DNA from: Sphingomonas sp. Leaf343
GTDB lineage: Bacteria; Pseudomonadota; Alphaproteobacteria; Sphingomonadales; Sphingomonadaceae
Length of the DNA stretch: 47,230 nt
Direction of reading: 5' to 3'
Assembly (NCBI RefSeq): GCF_001423765.1
Contig: NZ_LMPG01000003.1
Location: 1 to 47,230, forward strand
Of the stretch, positions 24,793-34,399 are shown in pieces; position 1 is the first letter of the stretch, and the number at the start of each line of letters is the position of its first letter. A program made the position numbers and the translations under genes. The notes beneath the pieces are model-generated. The model searched no databases. It was given only the letters and a program-made list of their open reading frames with translations, and had not been told where the DNA came from.

Positions 24793-26058
24793 ATGCACCG
24801 TTTTATTGCGGCCTTATTGGCCGTGGCGTCGTGCGCGTCGATCGCACAGGCGCAGTCAGCCGATCCAACATCGACCAGTCCCCCGCTCACCCTTGAGCAG
24901 GCGCTTTCGCTTGCCGGAGCCAGCGCCCCCAGCCTTGAGGCTGCCACGGCTGGCGTCCGGGCAGCACAAGCAGGCCGCACGGTTGCCGGCTACCGCCCGA
25001 ACCCGTCGATCGTCGCCGAGACCGAGAACATTGCCGGCAGCGGCCAATATCGCGGTCTTCGAAGCGCCGAGACAACGGCAGGTCTGGCACTACCGATCGA
25101 GTTGGGTGGCAAACGATCGGCACGGATCGCTGTCGCAGATGCGATTGGTAATCGAGCGAGGATAGGCACGGCGTTGGCCGAGGCTGATCTACGGCTTGCC
25201 ATCACGCAGCTCTACATCGAGGCGACCGCAGCGGAACGCCGACTGGTGACCGCGCGCGAGCAGGCCGGTATCGCCCGCGAAGCATCGCGCGCAGCCGGCG
25301 TCCGCGTTCAAGCGGGGCGAGCATCACCGCTCGAACAACAGCGCGCCGATGTATTGCGGATCAACGTGGAGACGGCTGTGGAGCGCGCAGAGCGGCTTGC
25401 CGAGGTCGCGCGGAGCAATCTTGCCCGACGGATCGGCCAACCCCTCACGGGACCGTTGGACTTGGTGTGGTTCGGCCGTGTCGAGGGCTTTGGTCCAGCG
25501 CGGCCGATCGAGACCGCCGGGACGCTGGCATTGGCGGCGACACGCGCGGACGTGACAACGGCAGAGGCACAGGTGCGGCTTGCTAGGTCGCAGCGCATTC
25601 CCGACGTGACACTCAGCGCCAGCGCACGACGGCTTGAGGCTACGAACGACGTGGCAGCGGTGTTCGGGCTGTCGATCCCGTTCCCACTGTTCAACAACGG
25701 CAAGGCGGCAGTGGCGCAGGCGCGGGCGCAGACTGATCAGGCGCAGGCGCTACGTCGCGCGGCCGAGCTGGATACCGCGCAGGATATCGCAAGCGCACAG
25801 GCGAACGTCGCGAATGCCGCGACGACCGCTCGCAACGCCAGCGGGCCGGCATTGGCGTCGGCAAGCGAAGCCGCTCGGATCGCCCGGATCGGCTACCGGG
25901 AGGGCAAGTTCGGTCAGCTCGATTTGCTCGATGCCGAACGTACCCTGTCCGAAACACGAACCGCCGCGATCGATGCGCTCGCCACCTATCACGACGCCAA
26001 GGCACGCCTCGAACGGCTCGTTGCCGCAGCGCCCTCGCCCGAGGAAACCAATCAATGA
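24793..26058 (+). CDS. czcC: Outer-membrane channel of the czc efflux pump (CzcC)
   Basis: This 421-aa TolC-type outer membrane factor has a signal peptide ending SIAQAQ. The LTLEQALSLAGASAPSLEAA start is typical of CzcC/CusC, and two long coiled repeats follow (REASRAAGVRVQAGRASPLEQ and EAARIARIGYREGKFGQLDLLDAERTL). It forms the trimeric exit duct for the RND pump encoded next. Its stop overlaps czcB by ATGA, so the pump subunits are co-translated. Confidence 0.92.
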   Translation: MHRFIAALLAVASCASIAQAQSADPTSTSPPLTLEQALSLAGASAPSLEAATAGVRAAQAGRTVAGYRPNPSIVAETENIAGSGQYRGLRSAETTAGLALPIELGGKRSARIAVADAIGNRARIGTALAEADLRLAITQLYIEATAAERRLVTAREQAGIAREASRAAGVRVQAGRASPLEQQRADVLRINVETAVERAERLAEVARSNLARRIGQPLTGPLDLVWFGRVEGFGPARPIETAGTLALAATRADVTTAEAQVRLARSQRIPDVTLSASARRLEATNDVAAVFGLSIPFPLFNNGKAAVAQARAQTDQAQALRRAAELDTAQDIASAQANVANAATTARNASGPALASASEAARIARIGYREGKFGQLDLLDAERTLSETRTAAIDALATYHDAKARLERLVAAAPSPEETNQ

Positions 26059-27224
26059 CGAAGACCATCATGCGGGCGCTCGCGCCTGTGACCCTGGCTA
26101 TCCTCCTTGCCGGATGCGGCGGGGGTGGCAGCAGCGAGGCCGGTGAGAAAGCCGGAGCCGAGAAGGCGGAAGGTGCCGAGGCCGGCGAAGCCAAGAAGGG
26201 CCCAAAGGATATTGTTACCCTGTCCGCCCAGCAGATCGCGGATGCCGGGATAGAGGTTACGCGTCCTACCGTGGGCGGCGTGGCCGGAGCGATCGAGCTG
26301 TCGGCAACGATCGAGGGCGATCCTCAAGGTGTGCAGGTTGTGTCCACCTCCGTAGGCGGTCGGCTCGTTTCCCTCACCCGCAATCTCGGGCAGTCAGTCA
26401 GCCGGGGCGACCCACTGGCTATCATCGAAAGCCGGGAAGCGGCATCACTGAAAGCGGAGGTAGAGGCCGCGCGCGCGCGTTCCGCGCTCGCCCAATCCAA
26501 CCTTCGCCGCGAACAGCGGCTGTTCGCCGAACGCGTTTCGCCAGAGCAGGATCTGGTCGCGGCGCGGACGGCCGCGACAGAAGCCAGCATTGCCCTTCGC
26601 CTGGCACAGCAGCAGTTGTCGGCGACGGGTAGCGGGGGCGGTGCGCTTAACCGCATCGCGGTTCGCTCGCCGATCGCCGGCCAGGTCATCGCGCGATCGG
26701 CCACCCTCGGGCAGGCAGTCGCGGCCGATGCAGAGCTGTTCCGTGTCGCCAATCTGTCGAAGGTCACTGTCACCACCTCCCTCGTCCCCACCGATGCCGG
26801 TCGGGTGAAACCCGGCGTGCGTGTCGAAGTGACGGCACCGGGGCGGCGTCAGGAGGGGCGCGTCACGTTCGTGTCCCCCATTCTGGATGAGACGACCCGA
26901 TTGGTGCCGGTGATCGCCACCCTCGACAACGCCGGCAGCACATGGCGCGTCGGCGAGACGGTCAACGTATCGATCCTCGTTCCTGCGACCGGGGACCGCA
27001 CCGTCGCCGTGCCATCGGCCGCAGTGCAGATGATCGAGGACAAGTCGTTCGTGTTCGTCCGCACCGCGACAGGTTTCCGGGCAATCCCGGTGACGCTTGG
27101 CCGCACCAATGGCGGGCAGGTCACTGTAACGGCAGGCCTTACCGGCTCGGAGCGCATCGCTTCCACCAACAGCTTCACGCTCAAGGCCGAACTCGGCAAG
27201 GGCGCGGGCGGGGATGAGGACTGA
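26055..27224 (+). CDS. czcB: Periplasmic adaptor of the czc efflux pump (CzcB), lipoprotein
   Basis: This 389-aa membrane fusion protein has lipobox LLAGCGGGG (acylated Cys at residue 21), so it is anchored to the inner membrane. An Ala/Glu/Lys/Gly-rich spacer follows, then a barrel-sandwich hybrid (VSTSVGGRLVSLTRNLGQSV), a coiled hairpin (REAASLKAEVEAARARSALA) and a beta-barrel domain (RVKPGVRVEVTAPGRRQEGR). It joins CzcA to CzcC. I do not see an extra His-rich metal chaperone domain as in some CusB/CzcB proteins. Confidence 0.92.
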   Translation: MTKTIMRALAPVTLAILLAGCGGGGSSEAGEKAGAEKAEGAEAGEAKKGPKDIVTLSAQQIADAGIEVTRPTVGGVAGAIELSATIEGDPQGVQVVSTSVGGRLVSLTRNLGQSVSRGDPLAIIESREAASLKAEVEAARARSALAQSNLRREQRLFAERVSPEQDLVAARTAATEASIALRLAQQQLSATGSGGGALNRIAVRSPIAGQVIARSATLGQAVAADAELFRVANLSKVTVTTSLVPTDAGRVKPGVRVEVTAPGRRQEGRVTFVSPILDETTRLVPVIATLDNAGSTWRVGETVNVSILVPATGDRTVAVPSAAVQMIEDKSFVFVRTATGFRAIPVTLGRTNGGQVTVTAGLTGSERIASTNSFTLKAELGKGAGGDED

Positions 27225-27227
27225 GCC

Positions 27228-30200
27228 ATGATCGGTCGCATCGTCACCCTATCCGTCGAGAAGCGCTGGCTCGTCCTGCTTCTCACCATCGCGGCTGCAT
27301 TGCTCGGAATTGGCGCGCTGCGTCAGCTTCCGATCGACGCCGTACCCGACATCACCAACAACCAGGTGCAGATCAACGTCGTTGCTCCTGCCCTCTCTCC
27401 CGATCAGATCGAGAAGCAGGTTGCGTTCACGGTCGAAACCGCGCTCGCTGGCATTCCCGGCCTTGATTATACTCGATCGCTAAGCCGCAATGGCTTTGCC
27501 CAGATCACAGCGGTGTTCACCGAGAAGACCGATATCTACTTTGCGCGGGCGCAGGTCGCGGAACGCCTGCGAACCGCTGAGGAAGACCTTCCCGAAGGTG
27601 TGAACCCCGAGATGGGGCCGATCGCCACGGGCCTTGGCGATATCTTCATGTGGACGGTCGAATATCGCGAGCTGGATCAGGTCCATCACCGCAACGGCGA
27701 ACCCGGCCTGCAACGCGATGCCAGCTATATCACCCCCGAGGGGGATCACCTCGTCAGTGACGCCGACAAGGCGACCTACCTGCGCACTGTGCAGGATTGG
27801 ATCGTCACGCCGCAGCTAAAAAGCACGGCCGGGCTTGCCGGCGTCGACTCCCTTGGTGGCTACACCAAGGAATATCTCGTCGTTCCAGACGTACAGCGCA
27901 TGGCAGCGATGCGGCTAACGCTTCAGGATCTAACGACCGCCCTTCAGCGCAGCAATACCAGCGCGGGCGCGGGCGTGGTCAACCGCAACGGCGAAGGGCT
28001 GGCGGTTCGATCGGATGGGCGTGTCCGCAACGCCGACGAGCTGGCCCGTACCGTCGTTGCCACCCGCGAGAGCGTTCCGATCCTGCTCAACCAGATTGCG
28101 ACCGTTCGCACCGGACAAGGGCTGCGCATGGGATCGGCGTCGGAAAACGGCCATGAGGTTGTCGTCGGGACCGCGGTCATGCGGATCGGGGAAAATAGCC
28201 GCACGGTATCGACTGGCGTTGCCGAACGGCTGACGCAGATCGGCCGCTCGTTGCCGGTCGATGTGGTTGTGAAGCCGGTGATGAACCGGACCGAGCTTGT
28301 GAACTCCACAATTTCGACGGTTGCCCGCAACCTTGCCGAAGGTGCGGTGCTGGTGATCGTCGTCCTGTTTGCGCTGCTTGGCAATTTCCGTGCGGCGCTG
28401 ATCGCGGCCTGCGTCATTCCGATTACGATGCTGCTGACCAGCATCGGCATGTTGGAGGCGGGCGTTTCGGCCAATCTGATGAGCCTTGGTGCGCTCGACT
28501 TTGGTCTGATCGTGGATGGCGCGGTCATTATCGTGGAGAACGCATTACGGCGTTTGGGCGAGGCGCAGCATGGTCGCGATGACGTGCTGACGATCGAGCA
28601 ACGTCTCGGGATTGTCGCGGCATCGGCGCGCGAGATGATCCGCCCATCGGTGTACGGGCAGGCTATTATCATCTTGGTCTATGCGCCGTTGCTCACCTTC
28701 ACGGGTGTCGAAGGCAAGATGTTCGAGCCGATGGCGCTCACCGTCATCATTGCTTTGGTGTTCGCCTTCATCCTGTCGCTGACCTTCATACCGGCAGCGA
28801 TTGCGATCTGGCTCAGCAAGCGGGTCGAGGAGAAGGAAAGCCGCGTCGTCACGTTCCTCCGGCAGCGCTATGAGCCGGGACTTGATGCGGCGATGCGCCG
28901 GCCCACCCTTACCATCGGCGTTGCGATCGGTGCGCTGGCGCTTGCCGGGGCAGCTTTCACGACATTGGGGCAAGAGTTCTTGCCGCAGCTCGATGAGGGC
29001 AACATTCTCGTGCAGGCAGTTCGCATCCCCGGCACATCGGTCGATCAGAGCCAGACAATGCAATTCCAGGTGGAAAAGGCACTCGCCAAGGCCCCTGAGG
29101 TCCGTTTCGCCTTCTCCCGCACCGGCACGTCCGAAATCGCATCGGACCCAATGCCGCCTAACGCGACTGACACGTTTGTCATCTTGAAGCCGAAGAAGGA
29201 GTGGCCCGACCCCGGCCTGTCCAAGGAAGAGCTGGTGGAGCGGCTGGAAAAGCGCCTCTCCACCCTGCCGGGCAACGCCTATGAGATCACCCAGCCAATC
29301 CAGATGCGATTCAACGAGCTGATTGCAGGCGTGCGCGGCGATATCGCGATCAAGGTCTTTGGCGATGACTTTGGCGAGATGAACGCGACCGCAGATCGGA
29401 TCGCCGGCATCCTTCGAAAGACGCGGGGTGCAGCAGACGTGCGGGTCGAACAAACCGAAGGTTTGCCGATGCTCGATATCCGGCCGAACCGTACCGCCAT
29501 GTCCCGCGTCGGGGTAACGGCCGGTGACGTGCAGGACACGGTTGCCGCAGCCATTGGCGGCCGACAGGCTGGCGTGATCTTTGAAGGCGATCGTCGCTTC
29601 CCCGTCGTGATCCGGATGGCAGAAAGCTCACGATCCGATTTGACGGCGGTTGCTCAGGTGCCGGTGCCGACCGGCAGTGGCGGCTTCGTACCGCTATCGA
29701 CTGTGGCGGATATCGCCGTGGTCGATGGTCCCAACCAGATCAGTCGCGAGAACGGCAAGCGGCGTGTCGTGGTGCAGGCCAACGTGCGCGATCGAGACGT
29801 GGCGGGTGTCGTGGCTGATGCCCGGTCAGCCATCGACGCTCAGGTGAAATTGCCGCCCGGCACGTATCTCGAATGGGGCGGTCAGTTCGAGAACCTGGCA
29901 TCTGCCCGCGATCGGCTCAGCGTTGTGGTGCCGATCTGCTTCGTGGTCATCATGTTCCTGCTCTACGGCGCGCTTGGTTCCGTCAGGGATGCGTTGATCG
30001 TGTTTACCGGCGTTCCGCTGGCGTTGGTCGGAGGCATCCTTGCGCTGGTGCTAAGAGGCATGCCGTTCTCCATTTCAGCGGCAGTCGGCTTCATCGCGCT
30101 ATCGGGTGTCGCGGTTCTCAACGGGCTGGTCATGGTGTCGTCCATCCATGATCTGATGCGGCAAGGCATGGATCGTGCGGTAGCGGCGCATCAAGGCGCT

Positions 30201-30461
30201 CTGGCGCGGCTCCGGCCGGTTGCGATGACGGCGCTCGTCGCATCGCTTGGCTTTGTGCCGATGGCACTTGGTCATGGTGCTGGAGCCGAGGTGCAAAAGC
30301 CGCTGGCGACCGTCGTCATTGGTGGCCTGATATCCGCAACCTTGCTCACCTTGTTCGTGCTGCCGACGCTCTACGCTCGTTTCGGACGGCGCGAGCTGCC
30401 AGCCCCATCAGGGGGACACATCGAACTGCCGCCTTTGAATCATGACAGCGTGAGGGCTTAA
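27228..30461 (+). CDS. czcA: Heavy-metal RND pump (CzcA)
   Basis: This 1077-aa inner-membrane proton-driven transporter has two periplasmic porter domains and twelve membrane helices. It starts MIGRIVTLSVEKRWLVLLLT. The proton-relay motif in helix 4, DFGLIVDGAVIIVEN, keeps the two Asp and the Glu typical of heavy-metal-efflux RND pumps for divalent ions (Zn/Co/Cd/Ni), rather than the monovalent CusA type. GQEFLPQLDEGNILVQAVRI is the standard HME signature. It begins three bases after czcB and is complete. Confidence 0.94.
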   Translation: MIGRIVTLSVEKRWLVLLLTIAAALLGIGALRQLPIDAVPDITNNQVQINVVAPALSPDQIEKQVAFTVETALAGIPGLDYTRSLSRNGFAQITAVFTEKTDIYFARAQVAERLRTAEEDLPEGVNPEMGPIATGLGDIFMWTVEYRELDQVHHRNGEPGLQRDASYITPEGDHLVSDADKATYLRTVQDWIVTPQLKSTAGLAGVDSLGGYTKEYLVVPDVQRMAAMRLTLQDLTTALQRSNTSAGAGVVNRNGEGLAVRSDGRVRNADELARTVVATRESVPILLNQIATVRTGQGLRMGSASENGHEVVVGTAVMRIGENSRTVSTGVAERLTQIGRSLPVDVVVKPVMNRTELVNSTISTVARNLAEGAVLVIVVLFALLGNFRAALIAACVIPITMLLTSIGMLEAGVSANLMSLGALDFGLIVDGAVIIVENALRRLGEAQHGRDDVLTIEQRLGIVAASAREMIRPSVYGQAIIILVYAPLLTFTGVEGKMFEPMALTVIIALVFAFILSLTFIPAAIAIWLSKRVEEKESRVVTFLRQRYEPGLDAAMRRPTLTIGVAIGALALAGAAFTTLGQEFLPQLDEGNILVQAVRIPGTSVDQSQTMQFQVEKALAKAPEVRFAFSRTGTSEIASDPMPPNATDTFVILKPKKEWPDPGLSKEELVERLEKRLSTLPGNAYEITQPIQMRFNELIAGVRGDIAIKVFGDDFGEMNATADRIAGILRKTRGAADVRVEQTEGLPMLDIRPNRTAMSRVGVTAGDVQDTVAAAIGGRQAGVIFEGDRRFPVVIRMAESSRSDLTAVAQVPVPTGSGGFVPLSTVADIAVVDGPNQISRENGKRRVVVQANVRDRDVAGVVADARSAIDAQVKLPPGTYLEWGGQFENLASARDRLSVVVPICFVVIMFLLYGALGSVRDALIVFTGVPLALVGGILALVLRGMPFSISAAVGFIALSGVAVLNGLVMVSSIHDLMRQGMDRAVAAHQGALARLRPVAMTALVASLGFVPMALGHGAGAEVQKPLATVVIGGLISATLLTLFVLPTLYARFGRRELPAPSGGHIELPPLNHDSVRA

Positions 30462-30464
30462 GCT

Positions 30465-31151
30465 ATGCAGGCCGTTGCCTTCACGCTCATTCCCGTCGTC
30501 GCCGTACTGATCGGCTCGCTATTCGCGGTATCGAGACGGCCAAGTGATGCCTTCGTAAGCGCTATGCAGCACTTGGCGGCAGGCGTCGTGTTCGCCGCAG
30601 CGGCAGCCGAGATCTTGCCCCAGGTGATGCACGAAGGTTCACCGATCGCGACATTCACAGGCGGCGCGCTTGGCATTCTCGTGATGCTGTCGCTCAAAGC
30701 TCTTGAGGGTCGCGCCAGTGGCCCGATCGCTATGTTGGGCGCGGTCGCAGTGGATATCCTGATCGACGGGCTTGTTCTCGGGTTGGCGTTCGTCGCTGGC
30801 GGGAAGGCCGGCGTGTTGCTGACGATCGCGTTGACGTTGGAGGTGCTGTTTCTCGGACTGACCGTGACGACCGAGTTGGGCGAGACGATCAAGTCCAAGG
30901 CGCGGATCATCGCGATTACGATGGGGATCGCCTTGTTGCTGCCGATCGGTGCGGCGATAGCGACTCCCGTTGCGACGTTTCCGCCCGTCGTGATCGCCGG
31001 GTTTCTCAGTTTCGGTCTGATGGCGCTGCTCTACCTCGTGACGGAAGAGCTGTTGGTTGAGGCACACGAGAAGCCGGACACTCCGCTTATCAGCGCGATG
31101 TTTTTCATCGGGTTTTTGGGCCTGCTCCTGATCGAGGAGGTATTGGGCTGA
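30465..31151 (+). CDS. ZIP-family metal transporter
   Basis: This 228-aa membrane protein has about eight hydrophobic segments. ZIP-type motifs are HLAAGVVFAAAAAEILPQVM (helix 2) and DILIDGLVLGLAF in helix 4, where the usual HNxPEG-like start is replaced by DxxxDG. TLEVLFLGLTVTTELGETI in helix 5 carries Glu residues. ZIP proteins usually take metals into the cytoplasm, but here the gene lies three bases after czcA in an efflux operon. It may work in the reverse direction or balance zinc supply. Its stop overlaps the next small gene by CTGA. Confidence 0.82.
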   Translation: MQAVAFTLIPVVAVLIGSLFAVSRRPSDAFVSAMQHLAAGVVFAAAAAEILPQVMHEGSPIATFTGGALGILVMLSLKALEGRASGPIAMLGAVAVDILIDGLVLGLAFVAGGKAGVLLTIALTLEVLFLGLTVTTELGETIKSKARIIAITMGIALLLPIGAAIATPVATFPPVVIAGFLSFGLMALLYLVTEELLVEAHEKPDTPLISAMFFIGFLGLLLIEEVLG

Positions 31152-31360
31152 CCGCTCGACGTGGAACGTCTTGGACCGATAATGATGACGCCGAGCTTCG
31201 TCGGCGTATCGAGGCCAAGCAGACTCTGGCGGTAATCGCGCGCGAGATGGGACGAACGATGGATGCGGTTCGGGGGAGAGCCTCAACCCTGAAGGTAACT
31301 CTCCGCTCGTCGCAGCGACCGTGGCGGGACGGCGTGCCGCGCCGAGTAGACGTAGACTAG
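31148..31360 (+). CDS. Small SANT/Myb-like protein with a CTG start
   Basis: This 70-aa basic protein would be missed by gene finders because its frame has no ATG, GTG or TTG at the front. CTG 31148 overlaps the ZIP stop as CTGA and has a strong SD (GAGGAGG, 31134-31140) seven bases upstream. The product, SWTDNDDAELRRRIEAKQTL and AVIAREMGRTMDAVRGRAST, fits a small homeodomain-like helix-turn-helix of SANT/Myb appearance that is common in alphaproteobacteria. It may bind DNA. An internal ATG would remove most of the domain. It is the last gene of the czc run; the next gene is convergent. Confidence 0.68.
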   Translation: MTARRGTSWTDNDDAELRRRIEAKQTLAVIAREMGRTMDAVRGRASTLKVTLRSSQRPWRDGVPRRVDVD

Positions 31361-31388
31361 AAAAATAGGGGCGGTTGCCCGCCCCTAT
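31361..31388 (-). terminator. Intrinsic terminator of the Cys-rich protein gene
   Basis: Perfect 10-bp arms ATAGGGGCGG (31365-31374) and CCGCCCCTAT (31379-31388) enclose a TTGC loop. Reading leftwards the stem is followed by a run of five T. It lies between convergent genes and probably stops both. Confidence 0.88.
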
Positions 31389-31394
31389 CCAGCT

Positions 31395-31583
31395 TCAGCC
31401 GTGCTTCATGCCGCCCTTAGCATGATCGCAGCAGTCCGCGGCCTTGGCTTTTGCGCCATCCTTGCAGCAGTCCGCACCGTCCTTGCAGCACGCCATGTCG
31501 GCGCAGCAATTGGCGACAGCGGCGAATGCGCCAGTCGACAGAGTGAGGGCGAAGGCAGCGCTGATGAGCTTAAACTTGGTCAT
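31395..31583 (-). CDS. Tiny exported Cys-pair-rich protein, possible metal-binding peptide
   Basis: This 62-aa protein has a signal peptide ending GAFAA (about residue 22). The mature part is barely 40 residues and holds five CC pairs in ANCCADMACCKDGADCCKDG and ADCCDHAKGGMKHG. The spacing (CC at intervals of 6, 7 and 11) and the lack of aromatic residues resemble a periplasmic metallothionein-like peptide. SD GGAG lies seven bases before the ATG, and a strong terminator follows. It sits between the czc and ars clusters. The bound metal is unknown; the pairs could also form disulfides in the periplasm. Confidence 0.72.
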   Translation of the reverse strand: MTKFKLISAAFALTLSTGAFAAVANCCADMACCKDGADCCKDGAKAKAADCCDHAKGGMKHG

Positions 31584-31620
31584 GATATTCTCCGAAACTT
31601 ACGTGTGATGATGTTCAATT

Positions 31621-31974
31621 TCACACGGTTTGCGGAGGGGGTGTGGCCGGAGCGTATGCCACGCCTAAAAGGCCCGTCTGTGGAGCTGGCCATGGCGATA
31701 GACGGGAGGACGGAACCAGCTCGATATGTTCGACGGTTTCGCCGGCAACTGCAACGCACGGTATAGCGCAAGCCGACGCAGGCGCCTTTTTGATGGGAGC
31801 GCCTGCTGATTTGCTGGCGCAGTCCATCATCGCGGACGCAGCCGGAGGCGCGGCCATCGCCATCGTCTCGCAGAGCGGGCCAAGCCGGACCAGCAACATC
31901 ACGGCCAGGACGAAAAACGCCATGGAATGCAATATCTTGGACAGTGGGCGAGCCCGGCGTTTCATTGGATGCAT
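31621..31974 (-). CDS. Small exported protein of unknown function (DUF2946/CopL-like look)
   Basis: This 117-aa protein has a basic N-terminus and a hydrophobic signal/anchor (ILHSMAFFVLAVMLLVRLGP). The rest is Ala/Pro-rich with Cys residues (LCET, MDCAS, SACAIPCVAV) and no clear fold. Short secreted Cys proteins of this build are common beside copper genes (CopL, DUF2946), but I cannot assign it firmly. The opposite strand also has a 111-codon open frame; this strand is favoured by the signal sequence and by agreement with the transcription of its neighbours. Confidence 0.5.
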   Translation of the reverse strand: MHPMKRRARPLSKILHSMAFFVLAVMLLVRLGPLCETMAMAAPPAASAMMDCASKSAGAPIKKAPASACAIPCVAVAGETVEHIELVPSSRLSPWPAPQTGLLGVAYAPATPPPQTV

Positions 31975-32034
31975 CTAGAAGCACACTCAGTGATGCACAA
32001 TGTCGCAGGAGCGGTTTGCCACACTAAGCGGACT

Positions 32035-32793
32035 TTACTGGCCTTTCCGATACGTTGGTGAGGTTGCGATGCTCGAAAGGTCCGTGGCGCTATCGATCGG
32101 CATACCTGCCTCCTTTCGCTCGGAATAGCGATCGACAAGCTGCGTGGTGTGCGGGCGTAGCAGGACCGTGAAGCGCACCAGCTCCTCCATCACATCCACG
32201 ATCCGATCGTAATAACTGGACGGCTTCATCCGACCGGCGTCGTCAAACTCCGCAAACGCCTTGGCTACGCTGGATTGGTTGGGGATCGTCACCATTCGCA
32301 TCCAACGGCCGAGGACGCGCAGGGTGTTCACGCTGTTGAACGACTGCGATCCCGCCGACACCTGCATGACGGCAAGCGTGCGGCCTTGCGTTGGGCGCAT
32401 GCCGCCCATCGACAGCGGCAGGTGATCGACTTGCAGCTTCATGATGCCAGTAATCTGGCCATGCCGCTCGGGGCTGCACCACACATGCCCCTCCGACCAC
32501 ATCGACAGTTCGCGCAGCTCGTGAACGGCCGGGTGGTCGTCCCCCGTCACCTGATCGGGCAACGGCAACGTCGAAGGATCGAAGATCCGCGTTTCGCAGC
32601 CGAAGAATTGCAGCAGGCGAGCAGCTTCCTCGACGCATAGCCGCGAAAAGGATCGCTCCCGCAGGGAGCCGTAGAGCAACAGTATGCGCGGAGGTGGATC
32701 ACCAGCGCCCAGCCCAAGGGCAGGACGATCGAGCGCATAGCGCCGATCAAGCGCGGGCAGATTATCAGGATCGGAGAGAGTGCGGAGCGGCAT
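32035..32793 (-). CDS. arsH: ArsH, NADPH-dependent FMN reductase
   Basis: This 252-aa flavodoxin-fold enzyme has flavin-binding loop [13 protein letters not shown] (about residues 40-52), then [17 protein letters not shown] and [15 protein letters not shown], all typical of ArsH. ArsH oxidises trivalent organoarsenicals and gives resistance to them. I start at ATG 32793, which overlaps the ynfA stop (TGATG), rather than the in-frame ATG at 32841 inside ynfA. Last gene of the five-gene coupled ars operon. Confidence 0.93.
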   Translation of the reverse strand: MPLRTLSDPDNLPALDRRYALDRPALGLGAGDPPPRILLLYGSLRERSFSRLCVEEAARLLQFFGCETRIFDPSTLPLPDQVTGDDHPAVHELRELSMWSEGHVWCSPERHGQITGIMKLQVDHLPLSMGGMRPTQGRTLAVMQVSAGSQSFNSVNTLRVLGRWMRMVTIPNQSSVAKAFAEFDDAGRMKPSSYYDRIVDVMEELVRFTVLLRPHTTQLVDRYSERKEAGMPIDSATDLSSIATSPTYRKGQ

Positions 32794-33116
32794 CAGGCGG
32801 TCCTTGGGCCAAGCAGAATGATACAGGTGCCGATCAGGCAAAGTGCAGCTCCACCCGCGTCCCAGCGATCGGGCCTTACCCCTTCGACAGCCCAGAGCCA
32901 GATCAGCGATGCGCAGATGTAGACGCCGCCATAGGCAGCATAGGCCCTCCCCGCTGCGTCGCTATCCACGCGTGTCAGTAGCCAGGCGAACAGCATAAGT
33001 GAGACCACGCCCGGAGCCAGCCACAGAGGCGATTTGTCCAGCCGCAACCATGCCCAAAAGGCAAAGCACCCTGCGATTTCCGCAAGCGACGCGGCAAGAT
33101 AGACGAGTGCCGTCAT
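32793..33116 (-). CDS. ynfA: YnfA/UPF0060 small membrane protein
   Basis: This 107-aa protein has four hydrophobic helices. Family signatures are [14 protein letters not shown] near the start and [22 protein letters not shown] near the end. YnfA proteins resemble small multidrug transporters in size. The gene is coupled on both sides (ATGA with arsB, TGATG with arsH), so it is an integral part of the arsenic operon. A role in moving an arsenical is possible but not shown by sequence. Confidence 0.9.
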   Translation of the reverse strand: MTALVYLAASLAEIAGCFAFWAWLRLDKSPLWLAPGVVSLMLFAWLLTRVDSDAAGRAYAAYGGVYICASLIWLWAVEGVRPDRWDAGGAALCLIGTCIILLGPRTA

Positions 33117-34399
33117 ACCATGCTGATCCTGATCGCGAGTGCCGCGAGCGTTACCAGCAGCACCGGGATCGTTAGTGTCGCACCAACCTTGAAGTAATAG
33201 CCCCAGCCAATCCGGATGCCCTTTTGCCCGAGGACGTGCAGCCAGAGCAGCGTCGCGAGCGAGCCAATCGGTGTGATTTTCGGGCCAAGGTCGCACCCGA
33301 TCACGTTGGCGTAAATCATGGCTTCCTTGATCGCGCCCGTGGCGTGCGTCGCGTCGATCGACAGCGCACCCACCAGAACGGTCGGCATGTTGTTCATCAC
33401 CGACGACAGCAGCGCGGCAATGATCCCGGTGCCGAACGCCGCACCCCAAACGCCGCCTTGCGCGGTGCGATCGAGCAGGCCGGCAAGATGGTCGGTCAGT
33501 CCGGCATTCCGCAGGCCATAGACGACCAGGTACATGCCGAGCGAGAAGATCACGACCTGCCACGGCGCGCCGGCCAGCACCTTGCGCGTCTGGATGACAT
33601 GGCCGCGCGCGGCGATGACCAGCAAGAGCACGGCACCGGCAGCAGCGACGGCGCTGACCGGCACGCCGATAGGTTCGAGCAAGAAGAAGCCGGCGAGCAG
33701 CAGGGCGAGGACGACCCAGCCCGCCTTGAATGTGGCATGGTCACGGATCGCATCAGCGGGCGCGCGGAGCTGCGCCACATCGTAGCTGGCGGGTATGTCG
33801 CGCCGGAAGAACAGCAGCAGCACGACCAGCGTCGCGGCGATCGACGCCAGATCGACCGGCACCATCACCGAGGCATAATCGGCAAAGCCGATCCGGAAGA
33901 AGTCGGCCGACACGATGTTGACGAGGTTGGAGACGATCAGCGGCAGGCTTGCGGTATCGGCAATGAACCCCGCCGCCATGACGAACGCCAGCGTCGCCTT
34001 GTCCTTGTATCCCAGGGCCCTCAGCATCGCGATGACGATCGGCGTCAGGATCAGCGCGGCGCCGTCATTGGCGAACAGCGCCGACACCGCCGCCCCGAGC
34101 AGGACGATCAGCACGAACAGCCGACGACCATGCCCCCCGCCCCAGCGCGCAACGTGGAGCGCCGCCCATTCGAAGAACCCGGCTTCATCGAGCAACAGGC
34201 TGACGATGATGATCGCGACGAACGTCGCGGTCGCGTTCCAGACGATGCCCCACACCACCGGCACGTCAGAGAGCGAAACGACCCCGACGAGTAGCGCGAC
34301 GGCCGCGCCGCCTAGCGCGCTCCAGCCGATGCCCAGGCCCTTGGGCTGCCAGATGACGAGCGCGATCGTGACGACGAAGATAGCGAACGCGAGCAGCAT
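33113..34399 (-). CDS. arsB: ArsB arsenite efflux permease
   Basis: This 428-aa transporter with about twelve membrane helices extrudes arsenite or antimonite. Motifs are [38 protein letters not shown] and [11 protein letters not shown] / [20 protein letters not shown], all characteristic of ArsB. It overlaps arsC (TGATG) and ynfA (ATGA). No arsA ATPase gene is present, so export is driven by the membrane potential alone. Confidence 0.95.
   Translation of the reverse strand: MLLAFAIFVVTIALVIWQPKGLGIGWSALGGAAVALLVGVVSLSDVPVVWGIVWNATATFVAIIIVSLLLDEAGFFEWAALHVARWGGGHGRRLFVLIVLLGAAVSALFANDGAALILTPIVIAMLRALGYKDKATLAFVMAAGFIADTASLPLIVSNLVNIVSADFFRIGFADYASVMVPVDLASIAATLVVLLLFFRRDIPASYDVAQLRAPADAIRDHATFKAGWVVLALLLAGFFLLEPIGVPVSAVAAAGAVLLLVIAARGHVIQTRKVLAGAPWQVVIFSLGMYLVVYGLRNAGLTDHLAGLLDRTAQGGVWGAAFGTGIIAALLSSVMNNMPTVLVGALSIDATHATGAIKEAMIYANVIGCDLGPKITPIGSLATLLWLHVLGQKGIRIGWGYYFKVGATLTIPVLLVTLAALAIRISMV

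Noticed and set aside
33224..34294. A 356-codon open frame opposite arsB
   Set aside because: Antisense to a textbook ArsB; extremely hydrophilic, biased composition.
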